Assembly: GCA_017417315.1 (NCBI GenBank)
Contig: JAFPZK010000009.1
Span: 1 to 39,902, forward strand
Length of the DNA: 39,902 nt
From: Bacteroidales bacterium
GTDB lineage: Bacteria > Bacteroidota > Bacteroidia > Bacteroidales > UBA3824
Reading direction: 5' to 3'
Under the pieces are notes generated by a model. That model was not told the origin of the DNA, did no database searches, and saw only the letters and a list, made by a program, of their open reading frames with translations. This document shows, one piece after another, positions 35,645-39,902 of this stretch. The stretch's first letter is position 1, and each line of letters starts with the position of its first letter. A program made the position numbers and the translations under genes.

Positions 35645-36754
35645 CTATTTTAAAGAGAGTACCCAAATATTATCCTTAACACGATGGTAATAACTGATGT
35701 CAATAATAGTTTCATTTGTTTCTGCCCCGCTCTCCAACAAATCAGAGAAAGCCAAATTACAACTGCGAAATGATAAATAATCACCCATATCGTTTATAAC
35801 ACTATCAATAACTTCTTCCATATAAGGGTAAAAATTATTGTCAATATTATTATGGATTCTTTCTTTACTAATACATTTTGAGACATATAATTTGTATATA
35901 TTCTTATCAGTAACAGCGAATTGTATTTTATTTCGGATATAACTTTCAAGTGATTTCTGAAAATAAATATTAATATCTTTCCAATTGAATATAATTGATT
36001 CTGTAAAATTCATAAAAATAAGAGAATTAGAAGTATTCTCCATAAGTGAGCAAAAGGCTGCATTGAATAATCTAATTTTATACATTGAAAATGTGCTAAT
36101 ACCCTCTGCATCATCAAACCAAAGAACAACACAAGGATAAACAAGTTTTTTATATGTTAAAAAATTAATAAGGGCAACAATAAATGAAATATAATCATTA
36201 TCAAAAGACAAATTTCGTTGTATACCAAATGATGATAATTTCTTCAAGTCATTATTACCAAATAAATACAGTTTTAAATCATTTTTCAATAATTTATCAT
36301 CCATTTGTGAGAAAATACCAGAAATAATATTTTTGATAAATGGATTATCAGAACAATGGCTTACGGCTTTTCCTATGTTAAAAGCACCACATTTTGCCAA
36401 CACTTTTTTAATCTCAACGAAATCAAAATTATCAACAATTTGTTGGAATATCTCTTTTATTGGTTCGTCATTAGAAGGAAATTTTAAATATAAAGTATAT
36501 GGAATAGGCTTGTTATCAAATAGTGATTTCAAAACCTTATCGGAACAATAATGTTTTGCCGCATAAGATTTGCCGTATCCATATTTGCCATAGTTTAATA
36601 CGATTTTAGAACTATTTAGCCAAGCACTACGTTTCAAAATATCCTCAATACATTTATCCCTACCCAAGCCCTCAATCCAAAATCCATTAGGCGTAGAGGT
36701 TTGGGTAATAACAAAGGGATTATTTTTCAAGTTGTATTTTTCAAAAATTTCCAT
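35645..36754 (-). CDS. AT-rich AAA/P-loop ATPase
   Basis: This 369-residue protein has a P-loop GKYGYGKSYAAKHY (Lys62, Ser63) and Walker B-like VVLWFDDAEG. It resembles ORC/Cdc6-type AAA proteins in general layout: a short N-terminal segment with FWIEGLGRDKCIEDIL, then P-loop, lid and a helical C-terminus. I recognise no specific family. The ATG at 36754 is preferred because a perfect promoter (36774-36803) overlaps a possible TTG at 36784. Base composition is strikingly AT-rich, with many ATA/AAT/TTA codons, unlike the genes on either side. It has its own promoter inside an otherwise continuous island, pointing to later insertion. Confidence 0.85.
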   Translation of the reverse strand: MEIFEKYNLKNNPFVITQTSTPNGFWIEGLGRDKCIEDILKRSAWLNSSKIVLNYGKYGYGKSYAAKHYCSDKVLKSLFDNKPIPYTLYLKFPSNDEPIKEIFQQIVDNFDFVEIKKVLAKCGAFNIGKAVSHCSDNPFIKNIISGIFSQMDDKLLKNDLKLYLFGNNDLKKLSSFGIQRNLSFDNDYISFIVALINFLTYKKLVYPCVVLWFDDAEGISTFSMYKIRLFNAAFCSLMENTSNSLIFMNFTESIIFNWKDINIYFQKSLESYIRNKIQFAVTDKNIYKLYVSKCISKERIHNNIDNNFYPYMEEVIDSVINDMGDYLSFRSCNLAFSDLLESGAETNETIIDISYYHRVKDNIWVLSLK

Positions 36755-36773
36755 TACTTTCTTTTTTGACGTG

Positions 36774-36803
36774 CAAATATACAAATACTAATATATGTAT
36801 CAA
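36774..36803 (-). promoter_or_regulatory. Promoter of the AAA ATPase gene
   Basis: Minus-strand TTG (36803-36801), 19-bp spacer, TATATTTG (36781-36774): a textbook Bacteroidota promoter 19 bp upstream of the ATG at 36754. Confidence 0.78.
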
Positions 36804-36811
36804 AATCTTTT

Positions 36812-37684
36812 TTAATATTTTTGTTTCTTAGGTATTACCCCTCTCACCCCGCCCTTGGGATTCTCAACGTCGCCTTTGTACCTTGGAATGATGTGGATAT
36901 GAACGTGGAAAACTGATTGTCCGGCGGCTTGTCCAACGTTGATGCCGACGTTGAAACCGTCGGGATGGTAGCGGTCGGCAAGTATCGTTTTGCAACGGTT
37001 GACAAGCAACCAAAGGGCGCGTTGTTCGCGTGTTGTAAGTTCAAAATAATCAGCCACGTGGCGTTTGGGAATTATCAATGTATGACCTTTGCTGACGGGA
37101 TAACCATCGAGAAACGCCAACGCCGTCGCCGTTTCGCTGATGATTTCTACTTTGGGATTGAGATTGCAAAAGGGACAAGTATGTGAAAGTTCATACTTTT
37201 CTTTGTAATCGATCTTATTAAAATGCTGATATTCATAAATCTCGCAGTTTTCGTTTGCGAAAACACTTTTGTATGGCAAAATCACATTGCATTGATATGT
37301 AGGCATTTTGTGTACAAAATGAGTACGAAATCCTTCATATTTTAAATCACGGCGAACTGTGAAAAATGCTTTTCCGTTGGGTTTCAGAAGTTCGGAAACC
37401 GCCATCAGAACGCTTGCTTGCTCTTCGGGTTCGAGAACGTTTAAAACATAATTGCAAAATATTGTGTCAAAGCGTTTTGTAGGATATTCGGGACGATAAT
37501 AATTGTCGTAACCGACAATATCAAAGCCCTCCTTTTTTAGTTCGTCGGTATCAAAACCAAATCCACAGCCGAAATCTAAGATTTCGCCTTTTAAACAATC
37601 GTTTTGTTTGAGCCAACGAGTTGGAAACGAGATTGTTGTGCGCTCCTTTGCTGTCAAGTGCGGATTATTTTTAGTCTTTTTCAT
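36812..37684 (-). CDS. Bifunctional class I SAM methyltransferase / HIT-family protein
   Basis: This protein of 290 residues fuses two enzymes. Residues about 1-150 form a Rossmann methyltransferase with SAM motif ILDFGCGFGFDTDEL (35-49), acidic loop FDIVGYDNYY and FDTIFCNYVLNVL. Residues about 165-285 are a HIT hydrolase/transferase with a CPFC zinc pair, HTLIIPKRHV and the catalytic triad HVHIHIIPR (His262 the likely nucleophile). The fusion occurs elsewhere in Bacteria but its role is unclear to me; HIT enzymes act on nucleotide-phosphate linkages. I choose the ATG at 37684, which overlaps the TGA of the HNH gene (ATGA), over an in-frame TTG at 37693. Confidence 0.9.
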   Translation of the reverse strand: MKKTKNNPHLTAKERTTISFPTRWLKQNDCLKGEILDFGCGFGFDTDELKKEGFDIVGYDNYYRPEYPTKRFDTIFCNYVLNVLEPEEQASVLMAVSELLKPNGKAFFTVRRDLKYEGFRTHFVHKMPTYQCNVILPYKSVFANENCEIYEYQHFNKIDYKEKYELSHTCPFCNLNPKVEIISETATALAFLDGYPVSKGHTLIIPKRHVADYFELTTREQRALWLLVNRCKTILADRYHPDGFNVGINVGQAAGQSVFHVHIHIIPRYKGDVENPKGGVRGVIPKKQKY

Positions 37685-38730
37685 TGCTGCCAAATTTTAA
37701 AACCTGAATTTTCCGCAATTTGCACAAGTGGCGTAAATGTTTTGCCCAAAACATCGCAAAACTCGTTTTGCGGCATTTTTACCAATTCTGAAACAGAATC
37801 AAAAACCGTCAAATAATCTTCAAAAATATTGTTGTTTGGATTTTTGGTATAAAGCGTTTGTAATGCGTTTTGCTGCATTTGTGCAAACGGTTTCAAATAC
37901 TTATCCAACGGCGGAAGATTGTTGCTCTTGGAAGAATTTATGCTTGCATCGGCGGGCAACAAATTCCATAACAGATTGTGCGACACGAAACTCCACGGCA
38001 CAAAATGGTCTAAATCGTATTTTTTGGCAAAGATTTCTTTGCCTGTGTAAATACAATTGATTTTTCCAACAGATTCGATGTAAGTGTCCCAAAACTTGCG
38101 CTGTTTGGTCAGCGATTCACGTTGCAATGGTTTTACAAGTTTTGCAGGTAGATTTGGAACATTTGGATTGCGTTTTTGTAGAAATTCTGTCAAATTCCAA
38201 AATGCAAAATCTCTGAGAATTACATAATTCTCTGTCAGATAATCAATCCAAATTGGATTGATTTCGATTTCTTCGCTGTAAATGGAATACAGACAATTGT
38301 TTGTAAAACTCTGCGATTTTACAATCACATCATCATATGTATATTTTATCCAAGGCGAGAGAAATCTGTAAGGCACATTTTTGGTGAAAATCCGAAGATA
38401 TTTCTTCGTATTTTCAAGATTATTAAGCAATTGACCTTTAATTTTATCTTTGTCTAATTCAATAGAAATTTGCAAATCATTTTGAATTTGCAGCGAATAT
38501 TCAAACAAAGAATCAGATTTTCCAAACGACAATTTGAAATAGTGAATAGGATACCACGATTCAGAAATCATTGCGGCAATGATTTCCCAAAATGAAATTC
38601 TTGTTTTGCGCTCCTTTACCACAATATCAAGCACCGCCACAAACCAATAGAACTTGTATGTGGCTGTCGTATTGTCGAAAATCTGCGACAATGTGCTGAT
38701 GTTTAATATTTTGCTGTTTGGGAGGTGCAT
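37681..38730 (-). CDS. HNH endonuclease
   Basis: This 349-residue protein has an N-terminal helical region (about 1-200) with no recognised domain and an HNH nuclease core (about 220-275). The core has NCIYTG, the metal-binding Asp-His in YDLDHFVPWSF (240-250), and the NLLPADASINSSKSNN segment (256-271) supplying the Asn and last His/Asn position. The final 75 residues are helical. The layout fits the DNA-cutting HNH proteins common in bacterial defence. It follows the DUF1016 gene by 9 bp and overlaps the methyltransferase-HIT gene by 4 bp, so it is transcribed with both. Confidence 0.88.
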   Translation of the reverse strand: MHLPNSKILNISTLSQIFDNTTATYKFYWFVAVLDIVVKERKTRISFWEIIAAMISESWYPIHYFKLSFGKSDSLFEYSLQIQNDLQISIELDKDKIKGQLLNNLENTKKYLRIFTKNVPYRFLSPWIKYTYDDVIVKSQSFTNNCLYSIYSEEIEINPIWIDYLTENYVILRDFAFWNLTEFLQKRNPNVPNLPAKLVKPLQRESLTKQRKFWDTYIESVGKINCIYTGKEIFAKKYDLDHFVPWSFVSHNLLWNLLPADASINSSKSNNLPPLDKYLKPFAQMQQNALQTLYTKNPNNNIFEDYLTVFDSVSELVKMPQNEFCDVLGKTFTPLVQIAENSGFKIWQQ

Positions 38731-38739
38731 AATATAACG

Positions 38740-39855
38740 TTATTGATTTTGCAATCTAAAAAACTCTTTTTGCTGTTCTATCTCGCGGCGAAGTTGCTCT
38801 TTGGTAGGCAAATAGGTCATTAGTTTTGCCGCAAAAAGTTGGTCGCTACCATTGAGAACAGAATAATGTGCGACATCTTGGTCTGTGTCTGCACAGAGCA
38901 AAATACCGATTGTTGGATTATGACCTTCGGGTCGGACAAGTTCGTCGTACATTTTCACGTACATATCCATCTGTCCTACATCCTGATAACTCAACTTCGT
39001 GGTTTTCAAGTCGATGAGTACAAAACAGCGCAGATGATAATTATAGAAAACAAGATCTATGTAATAATCCTCCTTTTCGGTGTGGATATGTTTCTGACGG
39101 TCAACAAAGGCAAAGCCTTTGCCCAACTCCATAAGGAAAGGTATCAGATGGCTGATGATACTTTTTTCCAACGCACTCTCCGAATAGTCGGTATTGTTTT
39201 TAAAACCAAGAAATTCGGCTATAACAGGACTTTTAAGGTATTCGAGTTTGTCTTGCAACGGTTCAGTGAGTTTTACCATTTCGCTGTGCACCAACTCCTT
39301 GTCGTGCGATTTCAACAAGCGGTGATAATATTGCGACGAGATATTCCGCTGCAAAGTACGTGTACTCCACATTTCATTAGCGGCTTCGTTTTCGTACCAA
39401 GAGCGGGCTTCTGCATCGCCCTCTTGAAGGATGATGCGGTAATGTGTCCAAGAAAGGCGAATCGGACATTGTGAACGCAGTGTGTTCACAATGTTTTCAT
39501 TTATAAATTGTGAACGCACTGCGTTCACAATTTCACTTTCTACGTAGAAAAAGTTAGGATGCGTTACATAGAAATTAACAAAATACCATAAATTTCTTTT
39601 GATAAATCCATTGCCAAATCGAGCGGTAAGTTTATCGGCTAAATTACTGACTATCTGTTCGCCATACTCCGCCCGTTTGTCTTTCAAGATTTCTGTGTTT
39701 ATGCGCATACCTAACAGCCAATTCCTCTTGATAAGAGTTTCGTTAACAGCACGATAAGCGGATGTCTGTGCCTGTTCGATTATCAGACACGCATCCGTAA
39801 TCAATGCGGGCTGCGATGGCGCAGAGGTTGCTTGTTTATGTTTGTTTAATGCCAT
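38740..39855 (-). CDS. DUF1016 PDDEXK-family nuclease (YhcG-like)
   Basis: This 371-residue protein has the DUF1016 two-domain layout. The N-terminal helical domain has NWLLGMRINTEIL, FGNGFIKRNLWYFVNFY, LSWTHYRIIL, WSTRTLQRNISSQYYHRLL. The C-terminal PDDEXK nuclease has Asp267 in YYIDLVFYN and Asp282-x-Lys284 in FVLIDLKT, followed by DVGQMDMYV. Members are often linked to restriction systems. Two palindrome-encoded segments (EIVNAVRSQF at 108-117 and NIVNTLRSQC at 121-130) sit between the third helix and LSWTHYR, where other members as I know them have a shorter linker. A -7 element lies at 39879-39886. First gene of the island transcript. Confidence 0.92.
   Translation of the reverse strand: MALNKHKQATSAPSQPALITDACLIIEQAQTSAYRAVNETLIKRNWLLGMRINTEILKDKRAEYGEQIVSNLADKLTARFGNGFIKRNLWYFVNFYVTHPNFFYVESEIVNAVRSQFINENIVNTLRSQCPIRLSWTHYRIILQEGDAEARSWYENEAANEMWSTRTLQRNISSQYYHRLLKSHDKELVHSEMVKLTEPLQDKLEYLKSPVIAEFLGFKNNTDYSESALEKSIISHLIPFLMELGKGFAFVDRQKHIHTEKEDYYIDLVFYNYHLRCFVLIDLKTTKLSYQDVGQMDMYVKMYDELVRPEGHNPTIGILLCADTDQDVAHYSVLNGSDQLFAAKLMTYLPTKEQLRREIEQQKEFFRLQNQ
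39468..39533. repeat. Two palindromes inside the DUF1016 coding region
   Basis: Palindrome A (39468-39492) is ATTGTGAACGCA-G-TGTGTTCACAAT, a 12-bp stem with one G-T pair. Palindrome B (39505-39533) is AAATTGTGAACGCA-C-TGCGTTCACAATTT, a 14-bp perfect stem. They are related in sequence and repeat at a 39-nt (13-codon) interval, so the frame is kept. Confidence 0.85.
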
Positions 39856-39878
39856 AGTGGTAAAGCCTTTTATCGAGG

Positions 39879-39886
39879 CAAATATA
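39879..39886 (-). promoter_or_regulatory. -7 element upstream of the DUF1016 gene
   Basis: Minus-strand TATATTTG, a perfect -7 match 23 bp before the ATG at 39855. The -33 region would lie beyond the end of the window. Confidence 0.55.
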
Positions 39887-39902
39887 CAAATTATTCCTTG
39901 AC

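Noticed and set aside
31313..36754. DNA phosphorothioation (Dnd) system
   Set aside because: The ATPase is DndD-like, but no DndA/DndC cysteine desulfurase or PAPS-reductase-like protein is present, so the name is not justified.
36755..36784. TTG start for the AAA ATPase gene at 36784
   Set aside because: The codon lies upstream of the -7 element at 36774-36781, so it would not be on the transcript.
38839..39474. 211-aa plus-strand frame opposite the DUF1016 gene
   Set aside because: It is antisense to conserved nuclease motifs, with no recognisable domain.

Overview
The window looks like chromosomal DNA from a Bacteroidota bacterium, most likely an anaerobic member of the Bacteroidales. 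The evidence is: repeated promoters of the Bacteroidota type (TTG, 19-20 bp, TAnnTTTG), A-rich start-codon leaders with no clear Shine-Dalgarno sequence, BspA-type leucine-rich repeats, a DUF6261-like protein, a C-terminal type 9 secretion (T9SS) sorting domain, menaquinone biosynthesis (menG) and an etfB-etfA-acyl-CoA dehydrogenase operon. GC content is moderate (by eye about 40%). No rRNA, tRNA or CRISPR array was seen.

Left part (1-10.6 kb, minus strand): a DUF6261-like gene and a TM2-domain gene, each with its own promoter and terminator. Upstream lies a tightly packed four-gene signalling operon: PocR-like/PAS histidine kinase, secreted TPR protein, PAS histidine kinase, and a large TPR-PAS-kinase protein whose phospho-accepting histidine is replaced by threonine. 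No response regulator is encoded beside it.

Middle part (10.7-29.5 kb): pgk; a convergent propeller lipoprotein; a plus-strand operon of M14 carboxypeptidase, membrane protein, secreted protein and menG; a BspA-like protein; a 1293-residue secreted GH43/LamG glycosidase followed by a 45-residue peptide gene; an ABC-F ATPase; a MscS channel preceded by a DUF3791-DUF3990-DUF3791 module (candidate ADP-ribosyltransferase-like toxin-antitoxin); and an acyl-CoA dehydrogenase with its electron-transfer flavoprotein.

Right part (29.6-39.9 kb): a GC-rich GH5 mannanase-like lipoprotein gene that looks horizontally acquired, a junk-like junction with a pseudogene tail and palindromes, then a defence-like island read leftwards: DUF1016/PDDEXK nuclease, HNH endonuclease, methyltransferase-HIT fusion, AT-rich AAA ATPase, DEAD/DEAH helicase (apparently missing its 5' end), a 77-aa protein, an SMC/Rad50-like ATPase with a CxxC hook, and a 192-aa protein with an acidic tail. 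I do not recognise this combination as a named system; it is the best candidate here for something undescribed. The helicase frame is open without a start codon right up to the stop codon of the AAA ATPase gene, which suggests a later insertion into an older operon.
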